Below the pieces are notes generated by a model. It was not told the origin of the DNA. It worked only from the letters and a program-made list of their open reading frames with translations, and ran no database searches. Shown here in pieces: positions 45,483 to 57,444 of a DNA stretch of 64,000 bases. The stretch is taken from assembly GCA_038373885.1 (NCBI GenBank), contig JAWZYV010000750.1, forward strand, positions 677,501 to 741,500, in the 5' to 3' direction. Origin of the DNA: Cheiracanthium punctorium. Its lineage: Eukaryota; Arthropoda; Arachnida; Araneae; Cheiracanthiidae. How positions within the stretch are numbered: position 1 is the stretch's first letter; each line of letters starts with the position of its first letter. A program made the translations under genes and the position numbers.

Positions 45483-46790
45483 CAGTTTACAACAGCGTCA
45501 CCGTAATTTCACAAAAGAGGATTTTTATGACTATTATAGTTTCGCGCATAGTTCCTTTTCTTTTTTCCCCAGATTTTCATTATGTTTTCCTTTCAAATTC
45601 CATAGTATTTTAGCAAATAGATCCAGCAACAGACGGCTTCGGATAGTTCCAGGTGTAAAAAATAAGATCGTGGATTTTTGCAAAGTTAAGCAAAGTTGTC
45701 GGTTTTACGTGACTGTAACGTCAATCATTGTGTAATAAGCAATGGAATACATCAAGACATGTTACCGAAAGCATCATTTTATTGAACAAAATATCTCCAT
45801 AATACATTATGACATAATTCAAGAAGTTCTATGATTAAATTGCATAAAATACAATTATAATTTATACAGATTTATAAGTTTCAAGTTCTGTATTGCAGCA
45901 TAGACTATCTGAAATATAAAACAGGAAAATCAGACATTATAGCTTACAACAAAGTATTCCTAATTAAAAAATGATTAATTTCAAGATTAGTACGACCAGA
46001 GAAAAACCCGTTTTGTTAAATTCAATAAAAGTTCTTGGAACTAATTCAATCCCGTAATTTTGTTGAATTAATAGTTTTCTTTTTATTAAACAAAATGTTT
46101 TGTAGATTCAACAAAAATTTGACTGAGTAAAAAAATAATAGCTGAGTTATTTGAATTTTTTAATAAAGTAGAGCCAAGCATTTTTTTTCCCAAGAAAATT
46201 GTGCTGAATTTAACAGAATTATTTTTCCTGTGTACTAATAACGCTTAAGCTAGACTATTATCTATAACAAAATTACTCTTATTAAATATATTATTAAAAC
46301 TAGTGTTAGTAAAGATGAGAATCTACTTTGATTAAAAGCAGATTTAAAAGAGAAGATTGTGCAAATGTCTAGAGAAGTACAAAATAAAAATTCTCACTAT
46401 ACTGATTTTTTACTTGCTATGTTCCAATGTATGAAATTAATGTTTTTTTTTTATTTAAATATTTAAAATTCATCTATGAATTTACATTTTATTCGACGAG
46501 AAATCATGACGTTATAATCTCTGAAAGACTAAATAAAGATAATTTGAAAATTTCTGTATTTATCAGTTTATTATTATAAAAAATAATTATCATTTTTTCC
46601 CCCTCAGCTAGCATTAGCAGGCAATATCAAACTCATCACGAAGCTAACTCGTTAATGGGGAGCCGGTACTGCTCGCGGCATTCCTGTTGTCTGGGTAACC
46701 GTGAATTTTTAGCTAGATGGTTCTCAACTGCATCCATAAATATGGACTTGAGAAAAGCAAAAGAGATGCCAACAGAATAAACTAAATAAT
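45483..46790. other. No gene seen
   Basis: AT-rich DNA without recognised features up to the start of Tc1 homology. Confidence 0.45.
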
Positions 46791-46799
46791 GTTATGATC

Positions 46800-47560
46800 C
46801 AACGCTAAACTTCCCCAAAGCGGTGAAATCAACGTTCATTGCATCCACGGACTGGGTTTGGGACAATCATCGACGTATTCCTAAACAGCTAAACGAAATT
46901 TCCATGTAAGATGGCGTTATGAGTTATAAACATTAAGTTTGGACTGTGTCTGATTGGGGCAACGTTATGTTCACAGATGAGACTAGATTTCCCCTAGAAC
47001 TCGATGATAAGTGTGTGAGTGTCTGGTGGGAACAAGGCAGATGCAATCGGCCTGAGAACGCCACCGAACATAACACATTCCGCGGTGGAAGCATCATGGT
47101 CCTGGTCAGGGATTTCACTGGAATATCGCACCGACCTGTATATCTACAAGCATGGTCCTGTGACGACTGTACGTTATCGATATTAAGTCCTAAACCTTAT
47201 TGTGAAACTGTACACTGAAGCAGTTGGTCCTTCTTTCGTTTTAATGGACGATAATGCTCGTCCCCTAGAGCTGCCACGTTGACCGACTTTATGGAGAGTG
47301 AAGGGATTGCGCGTACGGAGTGGTCGACTTACTCGCCGGATCTTAATCCAATTGAAAACCTTTGGGATGCTGTTGTATGTAGTCTTTTACCACCTCCTGC
47401 CGTTCTCAGAGATTTAGAAACTACCCTACAGGAGGAATCGCGATTACTGGACTCTGCTGGGGCTGATCACCTTGTAACAAGTATCACACACTGTACACTT
47501 TGTAGGAAGGGGAGGGGTTCTTACATACCCTATTACTGTAGGTTTTGGATCTTTGTTTTG
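46800..47560 (+). pseudogene. Tc1-like transposase pseudogene
   Basis: Plus-strand fragments in order: WDNHRRIPKQLNE near 46860, then MFTDETRF (first catalytic Asp, about 46973), VWWEQGR and RGGSIMVL, then MDDNARP (second Asp, about 47247), then YSPDLNPIENLWDAV (catalytic Glu, about 47332-47370). Stops and a frameshift just after DDNARP break the frame. The DNA-binding N-terminus is missing or unrecognisable, and terminal inverted repeats were not identified. Confidence 0.88.
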
Positions 47561-47659
47561 CATTTAAACATCATTTTGTTAATTATAAAGTTTATAATTT
47601 ATGAAAATTCAATTTTTTTATATATGTTATTCTTTGTTTTGTTTCATGAATAAACAAAG

Positions 47660-48733
47660 AGCTACTTACTAGCAGCATTTCGTGTCAATCAAGACAGTAC
47701 TCTTTCATTTTTTCACATTTTATTGCTCCGTGCTTAACTTTTGAAAATGAGTGTCTACCGAAAAGTGACTTAAATTTTTTTGTTTGCGTTATAACAAAAA
47801 TAGCTATACCATTATAATAAATCTCTGTGCCATCATATCAGAAAATCTTCTTCTGTATTTTTCAGTAATTTAAGGCCACTTTTAACTTCTGCATTTATTA
47901 TTTTAAAAAAACAGTATCATTGCGATATGAATTTCTGAGATCATTCTTTACTAGGAGATATGGCTGTTGTGGAGGCAATTACAACCGGGTCTAGAAAGAA
48001 CCATTTGATAAAAGTCATATTCTAACTGTCTACCCTCAATGCATTTAATCTTTTCCTACTTAAATATTTTCATAATTCTGTTTTTAATAGTTATCGAAGA
48101 ATTAAACAGATTAAAAACAGAATTAAATAATTATGTTTTTAATAGTTATCGAAGAATCATTATTCCCACTTTAGTTGATAAATTAATTATAAATTCAAGG
48201 TAGCACGCAAAAGAAAATCTGCGTTTTAGACATGAGCTTCTGAGTCAGTGAATAGCGTAACTATATTAGGATTTTTCAGTAAGTTTAGGTTACACAAAAT
48301 ATGCATTTATAGCCTTAGAAAAGAACATCAACATGACATCAGTTTTTGATATTTTTCTTTATTTTCCAGAGATTTATTTTTTTTATTACTATTTTCTACA
48401 TATTAAAAAAACTGCAGCGTAAGGATGACAGAAAAATGAAATACATCTCACCTTTTAAAAAAATTCCTTGCTTAAAATCTTACTAATGCTTACATTAGTA
48501 GATATTTGCCATTTGCGGATCTTGCATGATTTTTTCAATGCCAGGATGTTGTTGGGATACTTCTCTGAGGCAGTCCTGAAAATCATTTGACAGTTAAAAT
48601 TACATGTTCAAACTATATGTGTGAAATTTACATCTTGTAATCAAATACAATCTAATCAGTTGCTGAGGCAATATGATTTTAATGTACAGTTGAAAAAATA
48701 TGATTTGTAACAAAATGCGAAATTAAAGTAGTA
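47660..48733. other. No gene seen
   Basis: AT-rich DNA. A small duplication of ttaatagttatcgaagaa at 48086-48160. No gene. Confidence 0.45.
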
Positions 48734-49468
48734 CAGCGAAATTTCTTGGCCACCCTCCGAAAAATCGGTCGTTATGAGGGTTGGTCGCTCAAAGAAGTAT
48801 AAACATCTATTGGCCAAAGAAAAAATGCTAAAAAATATTACTTGTTCTGTTATTTATGAAATTGCACAAGAATACATAAGTAATTATACAAACACATTTT
48901 TAAAATTTAAATTTTAATAAAATGTTTAGCCATTTCAGAATGTTTCAATCTCTTTTTTCTCACTCTAATTTACTTTTTTACATCTGACAAAATATCTTTT
49001 ATCCTGATATTCTTCATGCATTCTGAATTTGCCATAATAAAATGTATTTGCGTTAAAATTTACTTTTTGGTTTTTCCCAGAACCAAAAAGAGCCACCAAC
49101 TTCGAATTCCGTTCTACGTGTGGCTCTATTACATCAATGCGCGGCTCCGGCAGTAAAAACACCCGTTTCTTAAACATATCTCTTCTATAACCTAAAAGAT
49201 TTCTACGAAATGTGTACATAAACTTGCACCTGCTGCAGTAGAGCTATTAGTTTGGAATGTGTTTTTATTTTGTTTACTTTACTTCCGGAAAATGCAAGAA
49301 ATTTTTCGGGCATTTAACAGAGATTGGTCGTTAATGGAGGGTAGTGTGGCTTATTATAGAGGATCTTTTAACATTAAGTAGGTAGGGTAAAACATCGGTC
49401 CCTCATAAAATGGGTCGTTGGAGGAGAGGGTCACACAATAGAGGTGGTCGCTCATAGAAGTTTCAGTG
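48734..49468. mobile_element. pogo/Tigger-like element, non-autonomous
   Basis: TA target sites at 48732-48733 and 49469-49470. The ends CAGCGAAATTTCTTGG and, in complement, CACTGAAACTTCTATG are followed by repeated ggtcgctca / ggtcgtta subterminal motifs. The 84-codon minus-strand ORF at 48965-49219 inside it has no recognised domain; it could be a transposase remnant or chance. Confidence 0.68.
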
Positions 49469-50499
49469 TACATGTAAACTAAGTGTTATATGCGTTGGCG
49501 GTCTCATTTCGATACCAAAATATGCTGAAAAAGTAAAGCAGGAAAATCCCAATGCAGTAAAACAAGCTTAAGAAGTTGTCCAAAGAAATAGGAGGCAAAA
49601 ATATTTTAGGCGGAAAAACTTCTTAAAGGGGATACTGATTTTTTTTTTTTTGAAAAGGAAATAAAATAATCTCCTATATTCGAAAGAGACTTTTTAGCAA
49701 TCATTAAAAAAATATGTAAATGGCATGAAGTTTAGTTTTACTTCAAAAATTTAGATTATGTGTTATGTGTTTTATATATGTTTTATCAATACATGAATCA
49801 ATAATTACAAATTTTAGTTTAAAGTTTTAATATGTTTTAATTATCTTCCAATGTAAGTCTGGAACAAACATTTCAATTTTTTGCTATCTATCCAATTTCC
49901 AAATGAACTGAAACATATACTAACTTATCTATTTGCGAGCAATCGAAAATCAATTATAAAAAGTTTTCAATCTGGGCTTTAATTTTTTTAAACTTGCACT
50001 CTAATTATTTTTACTAAAATTAAATAAAGACTAGAAAACGATTCATTGGACTTGTCGACTTTTTTCTTTTTTTTTACAGTAACTAAGAAAATAACGGTAA
50101 GTATGTTAATGTATCTATAAAATTTATATTTCTGTAAATTATTTTCTTAACACAAAAAGTAAACTTCGTATTAAAATTTCTTTCCTTTTCTTATTTCGCT
50201 CTGCAATCAGTTGCCAAATTAATTCCAAGCTTGAGGGAAGTATTCACCTGAAGTTTTTCAAGCAATGTTTCCGTGGAATTCAGCATTACAACCAGATCAA
50301 TAAATCTTAATCGTAAAATCCCGCGATATCAAAAACAGCGAGGGACAGCATTCTCAAATCATTAGCGCCCTAGAAAAGAGTGATGCAAACAAAGAAAAAG
50401 TGATGAAGAAAAGAACCAGTGATCATGGGTGCCCATATCTACGGGTAGGGAGGGGTCATAGTCTTCAAACCCTCTAGCTACCATATTGTTATGATTTAC

Positions 50500-50691
50500 C
50501 AGAGTTGCCAACTGCTCCAGACTATCATTAACCACTTTTTCAGAACAGTAATTTTGGTCTTATAATATTTTGGTGTTATAATAACTGCAAGATTAAACGT
50601 ATGGGCTGGTTTCTATTATGGAATAACATTTGTAAACAATTATTGTTTTCCAAAAGTGGTTAATTATATTCCGGAGCAGTTGGCAACTCTG
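50500..50691. mobile_element. hAT-type MITE (CAGAGTTGCCAACTG ends)
   Basis: 192 bp with mirrored ends CAGAGTTGCCAACTGCTCC and its complement, each followed by a ttaaccactttt-like block. gatttac flanks both sides. Confidence 0.75.
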
Positions 50692-50764
50692 GATTTACGT
50701 ACTGGTGTAAGGCAGAGTATTTCAACGCTAAATATTGTATCTTTGTGGGGCAGGACCCTTGAGC

Positions 50765-51184
50765 AACACCTTCTAGATATAGAAGCCTAACAACTGAAGC
50801 TTTGACGTCATCACTAGGTCTTCTTATATGACGTCACCACAGTTTTACTTTCACAAAGTAAAACTATTTTAAATTTGCGGTGAATTGTCTCACTCATACA
50901 ATATTTTAATAATTTAAGATAGAAAAATTAATTTTACGACAAATGGCAATTTTTAACCATCACTAATTATGTAATATAAAACAGAAATAAATCATAATGA
51001 ATTATTTTGTATCAGAAAGGTATTTCAATTTTTATCTTTAAACTTCAGATATTGTCTAATATTTGTAGCAGTCACCAGAAATTTCAAATAGTTTTACTTT
51101 TTCAAAATAAAACTGTGATGACGTCAAATAAGAAGATTATTTATGACGTCAGTTGTAAGGCTTCTCATGTCTAGGAGGTGTTGC
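50765..51184. mobile_element. Long-TIR MITE carrying four TGACGTCA palindromes
   Basis: Inverted arms of over 100 bp (caacaccttctagatatag at the left, mirrored at the right). TGACGTCA is present at 50803-50810, 50829-50836, 51119-51126 and 51144-51151. Long arms and long target duplications in the relative at 53004-53529 suggest a Mutator-like derivative. Confidence 0.68.
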
Positions 51185-51604
51185 CTTGACGCCCCCCCCC
51201 CAACCTTCTAACAAACAATCATACAGGAGCCTATGCCAGTGATGTCTTTGAAAGGTGAACTTCAGTTAACCATGCAAATATGCATGGCTTCCTCAGGTTT
51301 TCAAACATACACAAAAAGCCTTTTTATCAAGTTCTTTTGTATTCTCGATCAAAATTAGATCAAGAATAGGAAGACACGTGACTCTACGCTGTCTTTATTA
51401 ATTCTTCTTTTTTAGCAACTAAAATATAACTTAGTATATCATTCTGAATATCATGTCATGACTATAATTTTCATATTCTCGTAAGTTATTGTATTAAGTA
51501 TTAAGTAAGATTAATTATTATTATTAATGCTAAACTTCATAGTGTTCTTAAAATCTTACTTTTTCCCACTTTTCTTTGCTGAAATGAATTATTAGCTGAA
51601 TTAA

Positions 51605-51680
51605 ATGTCAATCCCGCGGGATTTATCTCAACTCCGAAATCCCGCGAAACTGAAAACAGTGCAAGATTGCATTTCCTAAA
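51605..51680. repeat. Remnant of the TAGGGAATGCAATCCCG MITE family
   Basis: Contains caatcccgcgggattt, cgaaatcccgcg and gcaagattgcatttccta, related to the element at 44475-44756 but truncated. Confidence 0.45.
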
Positions 51681-51731
51681 TGAAATACATCAAATGAAAG
51701 ACAGCAAGTAAGGGCTCTATAAATTAATGTA

Positions 51732-52641
51732 CAGGGTCTCCGAAATTAAACGACCCTAAAGTTGTCTACAGATATTGTTGAGAAAGTTTTGTGTAGAATA
51801 TAATAATGGTGTGGGAATTTGTTTGAGCGTATAAAAAAACACCAGGGGGTGTTATATTTATGATAGAGTTACAAATATTATTACAACAAAACATGTTCAG
51901 CATGACGGCCACCATTGTCAGCTACCATATGGAATCTTAACAAAGCTTGTTCCACAGCTGACCGCAGTGCGTTTGGGGAAATTTTACGAGCATGTTATGA
52001 AATGCTGTCTTCAAGATCACGCAAAGTTCTTCCATTATCAGGACTTACCGAATGTTTCAAACTCCTTCAAGTTGCACCAACAAAGCACCATTCGTAAGTG
52101 TGTACTTCGTTAACCCTTTGAGGCGCAACCTTTTCCCAATGCTGAAAAAAGGGCAGCCGTTGCCATCGCTCGACTTAACTACCAGAAAGATGGCGGACGA
52201 TCGAAACGTTCATCGCGTGCCACAGATCTAGAGATCGTTTTCTGACGCAGCTGGCTGTGCCGCACAGCCAGCTGCGTCAGTCGTGACCATTTTTTCATAT
52301 AATCGTGACCATTTTTTTTTATGGGAAATGACGTGCTAAAAAGTAAAGGACTCTCATGGAGCTATGTCACCCGCAACTATTTTTATAGAAATCCAATCTA
52401 TTCTTCGTGACTGTCAACGGTCAAAACGTCAGAGTTGGTGTTCCCAAAGCGGGAACACTGAGCTTTAAAGGGTTAAAAAAAAGAAGCCTCCTGTTGCCGA
52501 ATATTTGAACTGATATTTCTTATTACCTCAAACAAATTCTCATACCTTCATTATGTCCCACATAAAATTTCATAACTTGCCCAACAGTAGTTTCGTCTGT
52601 AGACAACTTTAAAATGGGATCGTTTAATTTCGGACACCCGG
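51732..52641 (-). mobile_element. Tc1/mariner-type element, decayed, with nested MITE
   Basis: TA on both sides. The ends CAGGGTCTCCGAAATTAAAC and, in complement, CCGGGTGTCCGAAATTAAAC are followed by mirrored arms of roughly 120 bp (taaagttgtctacag and gggaatttgtttgag blocks). On the minus strand, 51895-52030 reads RSAVEQALLRFHMV and NGGRHAEHVLL, like a mariner-family C-terminus, with an in-frame stop. The piggyBac-like MITE at 52110-52476 is nested. The right end abuts and enters the reading frame of the minus-strand gene at 52523-52909. Confidence 0.75.
52110..52476 (+). mobile_element. piggyBac-like MITE (copy 14)
   Basis: TTAA at both ends. The left arm and central palindrome are present; the right arm is deleted, and the cgtgaccattttt block is doubled at 52265-52320. 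It is nested in the mariner-type element. Confidence 0.85.
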
Positions 52642-52909
52642 TATATCTGTATGAAAACTTGCGCAACCCACAGTTTGTAAGGAGAGTTGCCGCACTCACC
52701 CTATCCTCTTGGCAAATTTCTTTCAGAAGAGTGACTATCCTCAGCTTGTACCAGCCCTTCAGTTCTGCGGCATGCGGAGGAAGTTTACTATATCGCTCCA
52801 GGTAGACTCGGAGTACCTCCTTCAGAAAATCGACGTTGAATTGCGCAGAGTTGACAGTCTCGGTGAAATGAGACAGCAAACATGTTGAGACAAGCAAGAG
52901 AGCTATTAC
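52523..52909 (-). CDS. Small secreted helical protein, exon 2, with transposon-derived C-terminus
   Basis: The acceptor AG at 52910-52911 and exon 1 at 58372-58383 give MQRPVIALLLVSTCLLSH as a signal peptide, in phase 0. The next about 75 residues are charged and helix-friendly (FNVDFLKEVLRVYLERYSKL, ELKGWYKLRIVTLLKEIC), with one Cys in EIC and one in TNC. After KFSYRY the frame enters the terminal inverted repeat of the mariner-type element and continues 39 residues (TGCPKLND to ICLR) before a stop. The present product would be 132 residues, 93 of them host. The frame stays open across the reconstructed insertion point, so the original end is unknown. Family not recognised. It could be an active gene with a new tail or a disrupted one. 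Confidence 0.6.
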   Translation of the reverse strand, partial: VIALLLVSTCLLSHFTETVNSAQFNVDFLKEVLRVYLERYSKLPPHAAELKGWYKLRIVTLLKEICQEDRVSAATLLTNCGLRKFSYRYTGCPKLNDPILKLSTDETTVGQVMKFYVGHNEGMRICLR

Positions 52910-53003
52910 CTACGGAACACATTAAAATAAGCTACTATTCATTATTCAATTGTAATTCGATAAAAGTTCGAATTATCGATGTGCTTTGGCATATACCGTG
53001 AGC

Positions 53004-53529
53004 ACTTTCTAGATATAAAAAGCCTTACAAAGCTTTGACGTCATCATTGGGGGTCTTCTTATACGACGTCATCACAGTTTTATTTTCGAAAAGTAAAAGT
53101 ATTTAAAATTTTTGGTGAATCAGAGAAATCCCCCCGAAATTTTTGGATTAGTGATGAAATTCCGTCTATTTATACACATATAAGTTCATATCCCCCCCCC
53201 CTCCGAAAAATTTTCCTGGCTGCGCGCCTGCTACAAATATTTAAAAACATCTGAAGATAAAATTTAAAATACCTGTCTGATACAAAATAATTCATTATGA
53301 TCTATTTCTGTATCATATTCTATAATTAGCGATGGTTAAAAAATGACATTTGTCGTAAAATTCATTTTTCTATGTTAAATCATTACAATATTTTATGCGG
53401 GAGAAAATTCACCGCAAATTTTAAATAGTTTTACTGTGTGAAAATAAAACTGTGATGACGTCACATAAGTAGATCTAGTGATGACGTCAAAGCTACAGTT
53501 GTTAGGCTTCCGGCATCTAGAAGGTGTTG
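53004..53529. mobile_element. Long-TIR MITE, second copy, with nested MITE
   Basis: Flanked by an 11-bp direct repeat, ataccgtgagc, at 52993-53003 and 53530-53540. The arms match the element at 50765-51184. TGACGTCA is intact at 53036-53043, 53456-53463 and 53482-53489, and mutated to CGACGTCA at 53064-53071. A truncated relative of the 135-bp hAT MITE lies at about 53127-53230. It lies in the intron of the gene at 52523-58383. Confidence 0.75.
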
Positions 53530-53974
53530 ATACCGTGAGCTTTTATCCTATTCGCTGACTGGTAAAAGTGGTTAAGTTACTTTGAAAACCCTGTTCAACC
53601 GAATGTCCCAAAAAGGTGCTAACGCGCTTTCATTATTTATTTATTACAGCTAATTGGACAATGTAAATTGAAAAAAATGTTCAAAATAAAATAAGAAAAA
53701 AAATTAAAAATACTGCAATGAAAAATTTCTCTTGTTAGGTTCCATACAAAGTTACACTTTTTAAATTTGTATACGACCCCCCCGTAAAAAATTCCCCATT
53801 CGGTAAAATGTGCCCCACGCAATAATGAAGTTTTGTATAAAATTTGAAAATTATACCCTAAAAATTTCCAGAGGTATGAAGATAAATTTATTTTGAATAT
53901 TTTTCAATTTACATTGCCCACTTATTTCTAATAGATGCAGAATTTAAACGTGTTTTTTTTTAGGACATCATGTA

Positions 53975-54475
53975 TAAAGCTATATGAAAGTATTAACTTC
54001 AACAAAAATTTCAAGAATCCTATTATATAGTTACGCTGATCACTGACCCTCTGATTCTCCGATTCTGTAAGAATTCCGGATAAACATGCCATAATAAAAC
54101 TTTTATATGAAAGTATTAACTTAACAAAAATTTCAAGAATCCTATTATATAGTTTCGCTGATCACTGATCCTCTGATTCACCGATTCTGTAAGAATTCCG
54201 AGTAATCACGCCAAGATGAAACTTTTACCACCATCGCTCCAAAAGATTAAAAAGTTAACCACAAAAAGCGCAATAACATCCACACAATTTCAACGATTCT
54301 CTTGAAAATGTTCATAATTATGTATAAAAATATATAAAACGATCTGCGCTCCTCTAAAAATCTGAAAATCCACCCGTTTCCTAATTTTTAAGCGATTTTT
54401 TGCTATTTTCAGCTCTATTTTATTTCCGAGAGTTAAAAAAAATCATTTGCGTGACAAAATTAGGTGTCGAAAGTG
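53975..54475. repeat. Dispersed repeat with 115-bp tandem units, copy 1
   Basis: Starts taaagctatatgaaag and contains two tandem units of about 115 bp (tcaagaatcctattatatag landmark at about 54010 and 54132), then a unique tail. It is near-identical to 56372-56994, which has three units. Beyond 54475 the similarity to 56994-57225 continues but drops sharply. Confidence 0.8.
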
Positions 54476-54665
54476 AATATGACGTCATACAATTGGGATT
54501 CAAATTCGTTTAAAAGAGATTTTCCAGATTACACAGTTTATTATCATTTTTTTTTTCACAAATTAATCGTTTGCATGGACATGAGAATAGCTGTGTACAC
54601 CAAACGAAATCTTTCGATTGCGAAAAGATTCCGCGATTTTCCAGAACAGCATGAAATTTAATTTG

Positions 54666-55592
54666 GGTATCTCTCTATTCTAAAAAAAAGTAAAGGCCGC
54701 TGGCGCTGTCAAAGCTTGTTGGCCTATTTCCTCCTAAACCGTGGGGATTTAAGTTTCGACTAAGGTGCCCACAGATTCAAAAAATTCCGAGGAACCTGAT
54801 GAACTAAGTTAAATTTCGAAAATCGAATTATTTTAGAAGTTATTAATAAAACCCTGAAAAAATAAACAGAATGGTTGCCAGATTTGGCATAAAATCATTC
54901 ATTCCTTTGCAACAAAGCGTTTCCAAGTATCTAGAATCGCGTGAAATTTACAAACATGAGTTTGAATTACGCTCATTTTACGCCAAAATAAAAACTATAT
55001 GAAATAAGTAACTCAAAATGTGTTACACAAAGTTGACAATTTTCAAATAGTAAGTTCGATTAGACAACAGGAGTTTAGAATTAGCGATTATTCGTTTTTC
55101 CAAAACAGAATAACTAGTATCTTTTAATGAAAAATAATTAAAATGCAGATTATTTTAAAGCCGGTTCTCGTCCAGCTGGATTATTTGCTACCAGTAGAAA
55201 TATTTAGCGTTAAGTATGCCATTATAGCAGTTATAGTACACTTTGGATATTTGCTAGCGCGATGAGATGGTATAATTCGTGGTGTTAAGTACGCCAATCT
55301 GCAAACGATTATGTAAATGAAAGTATGGATAACGGTTTTCCGGTAACCTTAAATGAACAGTAAATATAGGTTGGGAGTATGTGTAAATCGCCAAATAATG
55401 AAAAGTCGCCATTGGTGGCAGGCTATTCTATTTGTTCCGTAGCTTTTATTAACTTTACATGTACGCAAGTCGCCAATTAATGAAAAATCGCCATGGGTGG
55501 CAAATTCGCAAGGTGTCCAATAGGTTTTACATTATTAAAAATACAGCTGAAACATATGTTCTTATTTGATTACGCTTTAGCTCCTAATTATT
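54666..55592. other. No gene seen (intron of the 52523-58383 gene)
   Basis: AT-rich DNA. Two short direct repeats with aagtcgccaa(t/a)taatgaaaa(g/a)tcgcca at 55390-55495. No coding signal. Confidence 0.45.
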
Positions 55593-55991
55593 AGGTTGTA
55601 ACGAAAGTTTCCCGCCACCGCAAACTTCGTCAGCACACAGTTCTCGTTGGCGTATTTGCTCATATTTTGTCAAACGATTTTTGGCATTTGAAAGAAAGAG
55701 GTTTACTTTATAACACTGTGTTGTGAAATCTGTAAAAAATATAGTTATCATTAAGTATAAGGTGTCTCAAATAGAACTATCACTCTAGAGGATTAGAACC
55801 ATCATTTACTTCCAGTTGTGTTGCAAAAAGTCAGCTACATAATATCAACGAATTATGAGTACAGCTTTAAGTACTATTGTTGTATCATGTGACGCTGTGC
55901 AGGTTTGGTACCGAAAGTTCAAAAACAGTTATCTAAGGAGTTAGAAGTTAGTATTTCAGGCAGATATGGCGGAAAACTTTCGTTACAACCT
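55593..55991. mobile_element. MITE with AGGTTGTAACGAAAG ends
   Basis: About 400 bp. The left end AGGTTGTAACGAAAGTTTCC is mirrored by ggaaaactttcgttacaacct on the right. No clear target duplication. Confidence 0.55.
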
Positions 55992-56299
55992 GATAGTATA
56001 ACCTTTGAATGGCAACATTAAATATCATTGTGTTTCTGAGGAGTACAAATAATTTTTCCAGCGATTATAAGCGGAGTCCGCACTCCAGGTGGAGTATAGC
56101 TCAGGAACCGTACAACACGGATTTCCATAACAAAATATCTTCCGTGTTATGAGGGGTAGGGGGTCTACTGTAGTGTGAAGTTTATATTTATATGTATCAA
56201 TGAAGATGCAAGAACTAAGCAATGTGTAGCTTAGCTCAGTAACATTCTATCTGATCCAATCTTCGGGTTTTCTCTGTTGAAATTATGTCTTTTTTACGA

Positions 56300-56371
56300 A
56301 TAAGCCCGATTAGGGGCCGAATGCCTCATATGAAAAGCGAGCGTAGCGAGTCTGGGGGCCTTGGCCCCTAG
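56300..56371 (+). mobile_element. Possible Helitron 3' end
   Basis: The perfect hairpin GGGGCC-TT-GGCCCC at 56355-56368 runs into CTAG followed by T, as in Helitron 3' termini. The sequence after it (taaagctatatg) is exactly where the repeat at 53975 begins, where the preceding base is A, fitting insertion between A and T. The hairpin touches CTAG instead of lying several bases upstream, and no 5' end was found. Confidence 0.4.
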
Positions 56372-56994
56372 TAAAGCTATATGAAAGTATTAACTTCAAC
56401 AAAAATTTCAAGAATCCTATTATATAGTTACGCTGATCATTGATCCTCTTTTTCACCGATTCTGTAAGAATTCCGGGTAATCAACCCAAGATAAAACTTT
56501 TATATGGAAGTATTAACTTCAACAAAAATTTCAAGAATCCTATTATATAGTTACGCTGATTACTGACCCTCTGATTCTCCGATTCTGTAAGAATTCCGGA
56601 TAAACATGCCATAATAAAACTTTTATATGAAAGTATTAACTTAACAAAAATTTCAAGAATCCTATTATATAGTTTCGCTGATCACTGATCCTCTGATTCA
56701 CCGATTCTGTAAGAATTCCGAGTAATCACGCCAAGATGAAACTTTTACCACCATCGCTCCAAAAAGATTAAAAAGTTAACCACAAAAAGCGCAATAACAT
56801 CCACACAATTTCAACGATTCTCTTGAAAATGTTCATAATTATGTATAAAAATATATAAAACGATCTGGGCTCCTCTAAAAATCTGAAAATCCACCCGTTT
56901 CCTAATTTTTAAGCGATTTTTTGCTATTTTCAGCTCTATTTTATTTCCGAGAGTTAAAAAAAATCATTTGCGTGACAAAATTAGGTGTCGAAAG
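56372..56994. repeat. Dispersed repeat with 115-bp tandem units, copy 2
   Basis: Three tandem units (landmark at about 56408, 56530 and 56652) followed by the same tail as copy 1. Confidence 0.8.
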
Positions 56995-57444
56995 TGATAA
57001 TTACGTCCTATTAAAGTCACGGTTATCAGGCAGTGAGAGCAAAGTTGCTATTCCAATTCATTTAAATTGTGATTCCAGATTATACATAGTTTTTTTTTTT
57101 TCACGAATAGAATGATATGGCCCGCATGGAGCATTGATATAAGAAGGGCTGTTTCAAGGGACGAAACGAAATCGTTCGAATGCATAAAGTTTCCGGACAT
57201 TTCCAGAAGGGTGTGAAATTCGTTTTCCATGTATAATAAAAATAGAAGTTATTTGTTTTATGCGGACGAAGATTAAATAAATTGAGTGCAGACATATTTT
57301 GTTAAATGTTTTTCTTAGCGCCTGTTGTAATTCCTCCACATCGGGATTTATCTTCCAGTTAAAATGAAATAAAGAACTCATGAAATTGTAAAGATAGGCT
57401 TAAACAAGTTATTTCTATAAAATAAATAAAAAATAAAAAAAACC

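Noticed and set aside
48965..49219. 84-codon ORF as a host gene
   Set aside because: It lies wholly inside a pogo/Tigger-like element and shows no host domain or splice signals.
56340..56372. Bacterial-type terminator from the GC hairpin GGGGCC-TT-GGCCCC
   Set aside because: The genome is eukaryotic and no T-tract follows; a Helitron end fits better.
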